Assembly: GCA_002494165.1 (NCBI GenBank)
Contig: DLBH01000077.1
Coordinates: 1-12,997, forward strand
DNA from: Lachnospiraceae bacterium UBA7026
GTDB lineage: Bacteria > Bacillota > Clostridia > Lachnospirales > Lachnospiraceae
Direction: 5' to 3'
Length of the DNA: 12,997 nt
Numbering within the stretch: position 1 is the first letter of the stretch; each line of letters starts with the position of its first letter. The notes below the pieces were generated by a model, which was not told the DNA's origin, ran no database searches, and worked only from the letters and a program-made list of their open reading frames with translations. Both the position numbers and the translations under genes were made by a program. Below are positions 7,200-12,997 of this stretch, in pieces.

Positions 7200-9902
7200 A
7201 TGCTATATAATAAATCTTCCATCAAGGAAAAAAGAAAGGAGATCCACTCTAAAACAAGGACGAGGGGAAGCTCCATCATCATGTGGATTCTCCGGATTTT
7301 TCTGCTGACCATACTGACGGCGGCCGTCGGGTGCTCCGGACTGCTCTACGGTTCCATCACAGGAATCTTTGCCAGCGTCCCCAAGGACTTTACCCTGAAG
7401 CCCGTATCATCGGCCACCATCATCTACGATAACGGTGGCACCGAGCTGCAGAAGCTTTCAGACTATGCTTCCAACCGTATCATCGTAGACAGCAGCAGGA
7501 TTCCGGATAATCTGAAATATGCCTTTGTCTCCATTGAAGATGAACGGTTTTACGAACACAGCGGTGTTGATTTCAAGGGTATCATCCGGGCCCTCTGGAC
7601 AGACCTCCAGTCGGGGACCGCGTCCCAGGGTGCCTCCACCATCACCCAGCAGCTGATCAAGAATAATGTTTTTGACACTGGTGGCGAATCTACTCTTCTG
7701 GCCAAGATCCATCGTAAGATCCAGGAGATCTACATGGCCGTCCAGGTGGAGAAGAACACCCCCAAGGACGAAATCATGACGGACTATCTGAACACCATCA
7801 ATCTGGGCAAGGGATGCCTGGGTGTTCAGGCGGCTTCCACTTATTATTTCGGCAAGAATGTCGAGGACCTCACCCTTTCTGAGTGTGCTGTCCTGGCTGG
7901 CATCACCAAGAACCCTACTTCCCTGAACCCGGTGGATTATGCCAGCGCCAACAACGAGCGCCGCAAGCTGGTTCTGGATAAGATGTATGAGTTGAAATAT
8001 ATCAGCAAGGAAGACTATCAGGCAGCTCTGGCGGATGATGTCTACGCAAGAATCAACACAAATATTGACAAGGAAAAGGTTGAGTCCGTTTATACCTACT
8101 TCACAGATGCCCTGATTACAACCATAGTTGACGATCTTCAGGAGCAAAAGGGTTATACCCAGGAACAGGCCTACAACGCTGTATACCGGGGAGGTCTCCG
8201 GATCAGCTCTACCCAGGATACCAGGCTGCAGGCTCTGGCAGACAAGATTATCAATGACAAAGATAATTACCCTGTGGACACAGAGTATTCCCTGGAATAC
8301 AACCTGCAGATGACCGGACCGGACGGGACCACCTATTCTTACAACGAGATCGATGTCAGAGACTTTTTCAGGAACAAAGATGGCGGGAAGAAGGATTACC
8401 AGACCCTTTACAGTTCCAAAAAGAAGATGAAAAAGGCCGCCCACCAGTTCCGTGACTACCTGATTGGAAAGAACTTCACCCTGGTTTCCGAAACCATCCA
8501 CTACTCACTTGAGCCCCAGCTCTCCTTCACCCTGATCGACCAGGCTACAGGCCAGGTTAAGGTCCTGGTAGGAGGCCGGGGAAAGAAATCTGATGACCTG
8601 GCCCTCAACCGGGCCACTGCCGTCAAGAGACAGCCTGGATCCACCTTTAAGATTCTGTCTACCTATGCCCCCGGCATTGATTCGGGAGAGATGACCCTGG
8701 CCACCGTCTTCGATGACGCACCTTTCAATTATGAAAATGGAACCAAGGTCAACAATTTTGAGAAGGATGTCCACCTGGGCCTGACCACAGTGAGGGACGC
8801 CATCGCTGAATCCAACAATATCGTAGCCGTCAAGGCCATCACCCAGCTGACTCCCAAGATCGGTTATGATTTCCTGCTCAAGCTTGGCTTTACCAGTCTG
8901 GTAGAGCACAGGGTCAGCGAGACCGGCAAAGAAGAATCAGACATCCAGCAGGCTCTGGCCTTAGGAGGCATAACCGACGGCGTCACAAACCTGGAATTGA
9001 CAGCGGCTTATGCCGCCATCGCCAATAAGGGAAACTACAATAAACCTATCCTTTATACCAAGGTAACCGACGCCAACGGCAACGTACTGCTGAGCAACGA
9101 CCCGGCACCTACCCAGGTAATGAAGGAAAGTACTGCCTGGCTTTTGAGCAGTGCCATGAAAGACGTAATCGACCATGGTACCGGTGAGGAGGCCAAGCTC
9201 AAGTCCGATATGGCCGCCGCGGGAAAAACAGGAACCACCTCCAATAACTATGACTACTGGTTCTGTGGTTTCACTCCTTATTACACTGCCACAGTCTGGA
9301 CAGGCTATGATTACTTTAAATCTTTCGACAACAATAAGGATTATCATAAGAAGATCTGGAAAAAGATCATGGATAAGATTATTAAGGAGGAGAAAGAGGA
9401 AGTAAAGGACTTTGATCAATGTAAGGACATCGAAAAGGAGACCATCTGTATCAAGTCCGGCAAAAAGGTAGTCGGCGGCGTCTGTACAGATGACCCGGAA
9501 AAATCCATGGCCAGGGAAGAATACTTCGCTGTGGGAACTGTACCGGAGGAAACCTGTGACGCCCATGTCAAGCTGACTATGTGTTCCGCCACCAACCATG
9601 TGGCCGGCAAGTACTGTCCCGAAAACCAGCTTTATTCCAGGGTATACCGGATCAGACCGGATGATTCCAGCGGCAAGACCGCGGATTCCCCCTACACTCT
9701 GACCTTTGATCCCGACGGCTATATCTGTACCCTGCACACAAAGGAATGGGTTGAGGAACAGAAGAGGCAGGAAGAGCTGAAAAAGCAGCAGGAGCAGATG
9801 CAAAAACAGCTGGAAGAGCAGCAACGGCTTCTGGAGGAACAACAGCAGCAACAACTCCTGGACCAGCAGCAGAGCGTCCAGGAAGAAACCTTCAGTAACT
9901 AG
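7200..9902 (+). CDS. Class A penicillin-binding protein (transglycosylase/transpeptidase), PBP1A type
   Basis: This 900-residue bifunctional enzyme polymerises lipid II glycan strands and cross-links them. A basic cytoplasmic tail (1-23) is followed by a membrane anchor (about 25-58). The GT51 transglycosylase domain follows, with EDERFYEH (catalytic Glu113) and QGASTITQQL at 143-152. The transpeptidase domain has the three penicillin-binding motifs: STFK at 481-484 (Ser481 the acylated serine), SNN at 538-540 and KTGT at 676-679. Beyond it lies an unusual extracellular tail: a Lys/Glu-rich stretch (718-738), a region with seven cysteines (741, 750, 762, 786, 795, 806, 843), and a Gln/Glu-rich predicted coiled coil (850-891). 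GAGGGG lies 7 bases before the ATG. No clear promoter is seen in the 61 bp upstream, apart from a weak GATAAT at 7156-7161, so transcription probably comes from the VOC promoter. Confidence 0.95.
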   Translation: MLYNKSSIKEKRKEIHSKTRTRGSSIIMWILRIFLLTILTAAVGCSGLLYGSITGIFASVPKDFTLKPVSSATIIYDNGGTELQKLSDYASNRIIVDSSRIPDNLKYAFVSIEDERFYEHSGVDFKGIIRALWTDLQSGTASQGASTITQQLIKNNVFDTGGESTLLAKIHRKIQEIYMAVQVEKNTPKDEIMTDYLNTINLGKGCLGVQAASTYYFGKNVEDLTLSECAVLAGITKNPTSLNPVDYASANNERRKLVLDKMYELKYISKEDYQAALADDVYARINTNIDKEKVESVYTYFTDALITTIVDDLQEQKGYTQEQAYNAVYRGGLRISSTQDTRLQALADKIINDKDNYPVDTEYSLEYNLQMTGPDGTTYSYNEIDVRDFFRNKDGGKKDYQTLYSSKKKMKKAAHQFRDYLIGKNFTLVSETIHYSLEPQLSFTLIDQATGQVKVLVGGRGKKSDDLALNRATAVKRQPGSTFKILSTYAPGIDSGEMTLATVFDDAPFNYENGTKVNNFEKDVHLGLTTVRDAIAESNNIVAVKAITQLTPKIGYDFLLKLGFTSLVEHRVSETGKEESDIQQALALGGITDGVTNLELTAAYAAIANKGNYNKPILYTKVTDANGNVLLSNDPAPTQVMKESTAWLLSSAMKDVIDHGTGEEAKLKSDMAAAGKTGTTSNNYDYWFCGFTPYYTATVWTGYDYFKSFDNNKDYHKKIWKKIMDKIIKEEKEEVKDFDQCKDIEKETICIKSGKKVVGGVCTDDPEKSMAREEYFAVGTVPEETCDAHVKLTMCSATNHVAGKYCPENQLYSRVYRIRPDDSSGKTADSPYTLTFDPDGYICTLHTKEWVEEQKRQEELKKQQEQMQKQLEEQQRLLEEQQQQQLLDQQQSVQEETFSN

Positions 9903-9969
9903 AAGCTGTGGGGAGCGGAGCGCCTCTATTGGCCTGTCCCTGACCTACAGCCAAGTTATATTGTAATCT

Positions 9970-10007
9970 AAAAGGGAGACTCCATCTGACAAGGGTCTCC
10001 TTTTTTT
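9970..10007 (+). terminator. Terminator of the PBP gene, probably bidirectional
   Basis: GGAGAC (9975-9980) pairs with GTCTCC (9995-10000). A G-T wobble and A-T pairs extend the stem outward (9970-9974 with 10001-10005), and seven T residues end at 10007. On the minus strand the same stem is followed by TTTTAG, so it may also stop truA transcripts, which converge on it. Confidence 0.85.
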
Positions 10008-10036
10008 GTAGTCTATTCTTATGTAGTCTATTCTTA
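10007..10036 (+). repeat. Two tandem copies of a 15-bp sequence
   Basis: TGTAGTCTATTCTTA occurs at 10007-10021 and again, identical, at 10022-10036, followed by three matching bases of a third copy (TGT). It starts on the last T of the terminator tract. No function is evident; it may be a slippage-type duplication. Confidence 0.85.
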
Positions 10037-10110
10037 TGTTATTAGTACTATCCTACCCGAACCAGGAGCCGGCTAAGGACCCCAACTCTCATTTCCTTAA
10101 CCCAAACATT

Positions 10111-10848
10111 CTAGTAATCTACCTCAATCAGGCACAGGCCCTGGGCCGGAGCGGTCGGTCCGGCCAGGGGGCGGCTCTTAGCCTCCAGAATCTCCTTAAC
10201 CTTGCCCGGCGCGATAAGGCCCTGCCCCACTTGAAGGAGGGTCCCGGTTATGATCCTGACCATATACTGAAGAAAGCCTGTCCCATGGTAGTCCAGGTAA
10301 ATATAGTTTCCCTTTCTGCGGATATCAATCCTGTCCACGATCCTGACCGTGGACTTCTTCATTCTGGGATTACCGCAGAAACTCTTATAATCGTGCTGGC
10401 CCGTGAGGAAAGAGGCAGCCATCTTCATGGCTTCCAGATCCGGTTCAAAGTCCAGGACAGTCACATATTTCCTGTCAAATACCGGCTTGCCGCTTCCTGC
10501 ATAGCAGGTATAGCGATAGTGCTTACCCACTGCCTTATACCTGGCGTGAAAACGGTCGGAGGCAATCCTTACATCCTTTATGCAAATGTCCTGGGGCAGG
10601 TAACGGTTCATATAAGTAAGAATCTCCTCAGGACTCCTGTCGGTCTCCATCCATGCATTGGCCGTCATGGCCAGGGCATGGACTCCACCGTCTGTACGGC
10701 CGGCTCCCAGCACTTCTGTCTGCTGGCCACACATTTCCGTCAGAACATACTCCAGCTTACCCTGTATGGTGTCCCTGCCAGGCTGCCGCTCCCAGCCATA
10801 GTATCTTCCGCCATCATAACTAATGATCATCTTATAATTCTTTTTCAT
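10111..10848 (-). CDS. truA: tRNA pseudouridine(38-40) synthase TruA
   Basis: This 245-residue cytoplasmic enzyme converts uridines 38-40 in the anticodon arm of many tRNAs to pseudouridine. The catalytic motif GRTDGGVHA is at 50-58, with Asp53 as the catalytic aspartate. YDGGRYYGWERQP near the N-terminus, the RFHARY stretch at 99-104, YHGTGFLQYMVR at 187-198 and the overall length all match TruA. The start at 10848 is preceded by GGAAG at short spacing (3 bases). A second ATG six codons in lacks a site, so the first is preferred with moderate certainty. The gene stands alone here and converges on the PBP gene; in many Clostridia truA sits near ribosomal protein and ECF transporter genes, which are not seen in this window. 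Confidence 0.96.
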   Translation of the reverse strand: MKKNYKMIISYDGGRYYGWERQPGRDTIQGKLEYVLTEMCGQQTEVLGAGRTDGGVHALAMTANAWMETDRSPEEILTYMNRYLPQDICIKDVRIASDRFHARYKAVGKHYRYTCYAGSGKPVFDRKYVTVLDFEPDLEAMKMAASFLTGQHDYKSFCGNPRMKKSTVRIVDRIDIRRKGNYIYLDYHGTGFLQYMVRIITGTLLQVGQGLIAPGKVKEILEAKSRPLAGPTAPAQGLCLIEVDY

Positions 10849-10906
10849 ATTCTTCCATAATCCTCTGTTCCAATACTGATAAGGGATTTGTCCGGGTCTT
10901 TTTCTA

Positions 10907-10935
10907 ATTATAAATGCCAGGGCTTAAATTTGCAA
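10907..10935 (-). promoter_or_regulatory. truA promoter
   Basis: On the minus strand TTGCAA (10935-10930), a 17-bp spacer and a perfect TATAAT (10912-10907) lie about 59 bases upstream of the start codon. The -35 box is the same hexamer as in the VOC promoter. Confidence 0.78.
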
Positions 10936-10948
10936 AAAGATTTCTTTC

Positions 10949-10986
10949 AAAAATCTTTCATTATTTTGGAAATTAGAAAGATTTTT
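10949..10986. repeat. AT-rich inverted repeat upstream of truA
   Basis: AAAAATCTTTC (10949-10959) and GAAAGATTTTT (10976-10986) form a perfect 11-bp stem with a 16-base loop. A third element, AAAGATTT at 10936-10943, could pair with the left arm instead. The structure ends 14 bp upstream of the truA -35 box. Confidence 0.7.
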
Positions 10987-10990
10987 CAAT

Positions 10991-11012
10991 AAGGTCCCTG
11001 AAAGGTCCATGA
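10991..11012. repeat. Tandem 11-bp repeat, possible operator
   Basis: AAGGTCCCTGA (10991-11001) is followed directly by AAGGTCCATGA (11002-11012), with one difference. The 11-bp period is about one helical turn. Confidence 0.6.
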
Positions 11013-11031
11013 TTTTCGAAGAAAAACGTCA

Positions 11032-11045
11032 AAAATAATTATTTT
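11032..11045. repeat. 14-bp perfect palindrome
   Basis: AAAATAATTATTTT reads the same on both strands. It is pure A/T in an AT-rich stretch, so it may be partly chance. Confidence 0.5.
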
Positions 11046-11124
11046 ACATCTACTGAAAATGTTTTGTTTTCTGTGCAATTTAATGATAAAAACTATCCTG
11101 ATTTGAGCAAAAACCAATATTTTA

Positions 11125-11139
11125 ACAACTATCAGTTGT
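11125..11139. promoter_or_regulatory. Dyad, candidate regulator-binding site
   Basis: ACAACT, three bases, then AGTTGT make a perfect 6-bp dyad centred at 11132. That is about 65 bases upstream of the start predicted from the TATAAT at 11185-11190. LysR-type regulators commonly bind near that position, and such a gene lies nearby. The dyad does not have the usual T-N11-A symmetry, so the link is tentative. Confidence 0.35.
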
Positions 11140-11161
11140 GGAAAATTCATCTAAGAGATGT

Positions 11162-11190
11162 TTTTACGAAATTCTTTCAGAGGTTATAAT
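11162..11190 (+). promoter_or_regulatory. Promoter of the membrane-protein gene
   Basis: A perfect TATAAT at 11185-11190 has a weaker -35, TTTTAC at 11162-11167 with a 17-bp spacer (or TTTACG at 11163-11168 with 16). The expected start is near 11197, giving a leader of about 70 bases. A weak -35 beside a perfect -10 is compatible with activation by a bound regulator. Confidence 0.65.
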
Positions 11191-11267
11191 AATACTGTAA
11201 TCAAGTGTTTGGATCCAGCTTGAACTTGTACTTTGAAAAAATAAATATTTGAAAAGGAGAAGATAGA

Positions 11268-12179
11268 ATGAGTATTTATTGTTTACTTGCTGCATTTGGC
11301 GGCGGAGTATTCGCTGCTGCTATCGGCGGACTTCCGGCATTTATTCTTACTGGTGTTTTCTCCCTGTTAGGCGCAGTTGCCGGTATGGTTGGCGCTCCTG
11401 CAGGTGCTGTTGACGTTTTAGTTAACTACATGGCTTTCGGTCCCTTCTTTGGCCCGCACATTTCCTTCACAGCTGGTGTTGCTGCTGCAGCATACGCTAA
11501 GAAGAAAGGCCTCATCGAGAACGGTGCTGATATTGCCAGATCTCTCTATGGCCTTGGCGATCCCACAACATTAGCAGTTGGTGGATGCTTTGGTGTTATC
11601 GGTTTCCTTGTAAAGCAGTTCATCACAGGTCCCATCTTCGGCGGCGGTGTTTCCCCGAGACTGGTAACTGACCTTCCTGGAATCTGGGTATTCGTAGGCG
11701 GCGTTCTTATCCGTCTTATCTTTGGTGGAAAGCTGAGAACAGGCGACAAGGTTATCACTTCCGGTGGTGTTCTTGGAAACTGCATCCTGATCAGTGTAGC
11801 TTATTCCTTATTAGTAGCTGGTATCTACACAGGCGCTATCGCTGCTGGTGTTGATGTTGCTGCATTTGGCGGATTATATCATGTACTGATCTTCGGTACT
11901 GCAGCTGTTATGCTTGTATTTGCTGAGATCGGTCAGCCGACATATGGATGTCACCATATCGTTATTATCGCTGCTGAGGCTACTGTACAGTCCTATGCTA
12001 CAACAGGTAACCTTATGACAGCTCTTATCGTTGGTGTTATCTTTGGTACTATCGCTGGTCTTATCTGTGAGGCAGAGGGATGCTTAATCAACAGCGGAAC
12101 AGACTCCCACATCGATGGTCCTGGATGTGCAATCTTCATCATGACCTTCGTTATCAATGCAATCTTCCCGGCTATCTAA
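11268..12179 (+). CDS. Uncharacterised polytopic membrane protein, internally duplicated
   Basis: I do not recognise the family. The 303-residue product is almost wholly hydrophobic and Gly/Ala-rich, with roughly eight or nine membrane segments (about 5-35, 44-70, 100-118, 136-153, 166-190, 197-220, 229-245, 249-268, 285-301). It is probably a transporter or channel of the inner membrane. The two halves resemble each other: P59, F61, G62 and H64 match P224, Y226, G227 and H229; GGCFGVIGFL at 105-114 matches GVIFGTIAGL at 256-265; and DLPG...F...I..IF at 135-152 matches DGPG...F...I..IF at 283-300. Polar residues kept within these blocks (H64, H229, H230, E237, D280, H281, D283) are candidates for substrate or ion contact. 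Codon use is strongly biased (27 GCT, 12 GCA, 2 GCC, 0 GCG; no GTC or GTG), unlike its GCC- and GTC-rich neighbours, which suggests high expression. AAAGGAG lies 8 bases before the ATG. The gene has its own promoter and terminator. Confidence 0.85.
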   Translation: MSIYCLLAAFGGGVFAAAIGGLPAFILTGVFSLLGAVAGMVGAPAGAVDVLVNYMAFGPFFGPHISFTAGVAAAAYAKKKGLIENGADIARSLYGLGDPTTLAVGGCFGVIGFLVKQFITGPIFGGGVSPRLVTDLPGIWVFVGGVLIRLIFGGKLRTGDKVITSGGVLGNCILISVAYSLLVAGIYTGAIAAGVDVAAFGGLYHVLIFGTAAVMLVFAEIGQPTYGCHHIVIIAAEATVQSYATTGNLMTALIVGVIFGTIAGLICEAEGCLINSGTDSHIDGPGCAIFIMTFVINAIFPAI

Positions 12180-12220
12180 TATCCGAGAGTTCATTGTAGA
12201 GAGTTAACAATTTAAAATTT

Positions 12221-12254
12221 AAGACCGCAGTCTTTATGACTGCGGTCTTTTTTT
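12221..12254 (+). terminator. Strong Rho-independent terminator after the membrane-protein gene
   Basis: AAGACCGCAGTC (12221-12232) and GACTGCGGTCTT (12238-12249) form a perfect 12-bp stem with a TTTAT loop. It is followed by T residues through 12254, and begins 41 bases after the stop codon. It separates this gene from the LysR-type gene. Confidence 0.93.
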
Positions 12255-12270
12255 GTTTTCCCTTGTTTTC

Positions 12271-12299
12271 TTGCTTTTTCCTGTCATAATTATTATAAT
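12271..12299 (+). promoter_or_regulatory. Promoter of the LysR-type regulator gene
   Basis: TTGCTT (12271-12276), a 17-bp spacer and a perfect TATAAT (12294-12299) lie just after the preceding terminator. The start codon is 46 bases downstream of the -10. Confidence 0.72.
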
Positions 12300-12345
12300 A
12301 TAAAACAGATTATGACCAAGTATATTTATTGGAGGGATAAGCACT

Positions 12346-12997
12346 ATGGACCTGCGGCAGATACAATATTTCATCCAGTTATTTGAAGACCGGAACATTA
12401 CCCAGGCCAGCCGTAATATGTTCATTTCCCAGCAGGGCCTGAGCAAGTCTATCGCCAACCTGGAGGATGAACTGGGCTTTCCGCTTTTTGTAAGGCAGTC
12501 CAAGGGTGTGATTCCCACAGAGCGGGCCATCTACCTCTACAATTATTTTGAGCGGGTTTCCAAGGCCTTTTCCAGTCTGCAGAATGCGGTCCATCTGATC
12601 CAGGGGGACCACACGATCCGGATCCTGGCTTACGAAAGCTATGCTCTGAGTCAGCCAAAAGATAAATTTTTACTCTATCAGAACCTTCATCCGGAACTTA
12701 ATGTCATCTACACTGAGGCGGCCAACCAGGACATCCCGGATATGCTGGCCTCCGGCAAGGGCGATGTGGCCTTTATGATCGCACCGGCCCATGAAGATCT
12801 CAAGATCCACAAGATTATAGATGAAGAACCTCTCTATGCCGTCATAGGCAGAGACCATCCCCTAGCTCACAACAAGAGCCTCTCCCTCCATGACCTGCAT
12901 AGCCGGCAGCTGCTTTATCCCAAAGCCTACGAGAAGCAGATGGGCCTGTTTTTCTCCCTCTTTCAGGAGCGAGGTATACCCTATGAAGTGGCGGGGG
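12346..12997 (+). CDS. LysR-type transcriptional regulator (3' end outside the window)
   Basis: The reading frame is open from the ATG at 12346 to the end of the window (217 codons). LysR proteins are usually about 300 residues, so roughly two thirds is visible. Residues 1-60 form the typical winged helix-turn-helix: LRQIQYFIQLFEDRNITQAS, then FISQQGLSKSIANLEDELGFPLFVR. After a linker helix (about 61-88) the substrate-binding domain begins near 91, with LASGKGDVAFMI around 140-151 and VIGRDHPLA around 171-179, all family features. Such regulators bind DNA as tetramers and respond to a small effector. GGAGG at 12331-12335 precedes the start by 10 bases. It is separated from the membrane-protein gene by a strong terminator and has its own promoter. 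Its target is unknown; the upstream membrane-protein gene is a reasonable guess. Confidence 0.93.
   Translation, partial: MDLRQIQYFIQLFEDRNITQASRNMFISQQGLSKSIANLEDELGFPLFVRQSKGVIPTERAIYLYNYFERVSKAFSSLQNAVHLIQGDHTIRILAYESYALSQPKDKFLLYQNLHPELNVIYTEAANQDIPDMLASGKGDVAFMIAPAHEDLKIHKIIDEEPLYAVIGRDHPLAHNKSLSLHDLHSRQLLYPKAYEKQMGLFFSLFQERGIPYEVAG

Larger units (their letters stand above)
10849..11267. other. 419-bp AT-rich intergenic region with several symmetric elements
   Basis: This gap between the divergent truA and membrane-protein genes holds both promoters, a set of competing inverted repeats (10936-10986), an 11-bp tandem repeat (10991-11012), a 14-bp palindrome (11032-11045) and a short dyad (11125-11139). 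No convincing gene is present: the few small reading frames (for example 10914-10976, 21 codons with stop) lack ribosome binding sites. It is unusually long for this window, where other gaps are about 60-250 bp. Confidence 0.6.

Noticed and set aside
7458..8501. A 347-codon reading frame on the minus strand inside the PBP gene, and another at 8961-9854
   Set aside because: Both overlap the well-supported PBP coding sequence and resemble no family. The second is largely a mirror of the Gln-rich tail, giving poly-Leu.
10060..10100. A 9-bp imperfect stem (GGCTAAGGA with TCCTTAACC) after truA as its terminator
   Set aside because: It has no T tract on the minus strand. The terminator at 9970-10007 is a better candidate for stopping truA transcripts.
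10036..10860. A 274-codon reading frame on the plus strand, opposite truA
   Set aside because: truA is certain from its motifs. This frame begins inside the 15-bp tandem repeat, has no ribosome binding site and has no protein-like composition.
10960..10975. A CodY-box-like sequence (ATTATTTTGGAAATT)
   Set aside because: It has four mismatches from the 15-bp consensus in a very AT-rich region, which is too weak to call.
10914..10976. A possible 20-residue cationic, aromatic small peptide upstream of the membrane-protein gene
   Set aside because: It has no ribosome binding site, and its sequence largely reflects the inverted repeats in that stretch.
11166..11225. Short reading frames in the leader of the membrane-protein gene as a possible regulatory leader peptide
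   Set aside because: The best frame overlaps the predicted promoter and would start before the predicted transcription start, without a usable ribosome binding site.
1..12997. CRISPR arrays, tRNA, rRNA and known riboswitches
   Set aside because: No regularly spaced repeats, tRNA cloverleaf signals or familiar riboswitch core sequences were seen by eye on either strand.

Overview
The window looks like chromosomal DNA of a low-to-mid GC Gram-positive anaerobe, most likely class Clostridia and probably Lachnospiraceae or a close relative. The reasons are strong AGGAGG-type ribosome binding sites, TTGACA/TATAAT-type promoters, U-tailed hairpin terminators, a class A penicillin-binding protein with a long cysteine-containing and Gln-rich tail, and an IS1182-type transposase. 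This placement is an inference from style and gene content; no rRNA or species marker is present.

Layout. Positions 26-1790 are a complete insertion sequence with a 24-bp perfect terminal inverted repeat and one DDE transposase. It sits about 90 bp beyond the 3' end of a minus-strand J-domain protein gene (1882-2919) and converges on it. Next on the minus strand come leuS (leucyl-tRNA synthetase, 3171-5573) with its own promoter and terminator, and a secreted L,D-transpeptidase (5722-6552). A divergent promoter region (about 6553-6772) separates these from a plus-strand VOC/glyoxalase-like gene (6773-7138) and a class A penicillin-binding protein (7200-9902), which ends at a strong, probably bidirectional terminator. 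truA (10111-10848, minus) converges on that terminator.

The 419-bp gap 10849-11267 is AT-rich and full of small symmetric elements: competing inverted repeats, an 11-bp tandem repeat, a 14-bp palindrome and a dyad near position -65 of a predicted promoter. It leads to a very hydrophobic 303-residue membrane protein (11268-12179) that I cannot assign to a named family. Its codon usage differs sharply from its neighbours (T-ending Ala and Val codons), and it appears to be an internal tandem duplication. A strong terminator follows, then a LysR-type regulator with its own promoter that runs off the window at 12997.

How the genes relate. The L,D-transpeptidase and the class A PBP both act on peptidoglycan, although they are on opposite strands. 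leuS and truA are translation housekeeping genes. The most interesting part is the right-hand end: an apparently highly expressed, uncharacterised membrane protein, a complex upstream region, and an adjacent LysR-type regulator that may control it. I found no CRISPR array, tRNA, rRNA or recognisable riboswitch.
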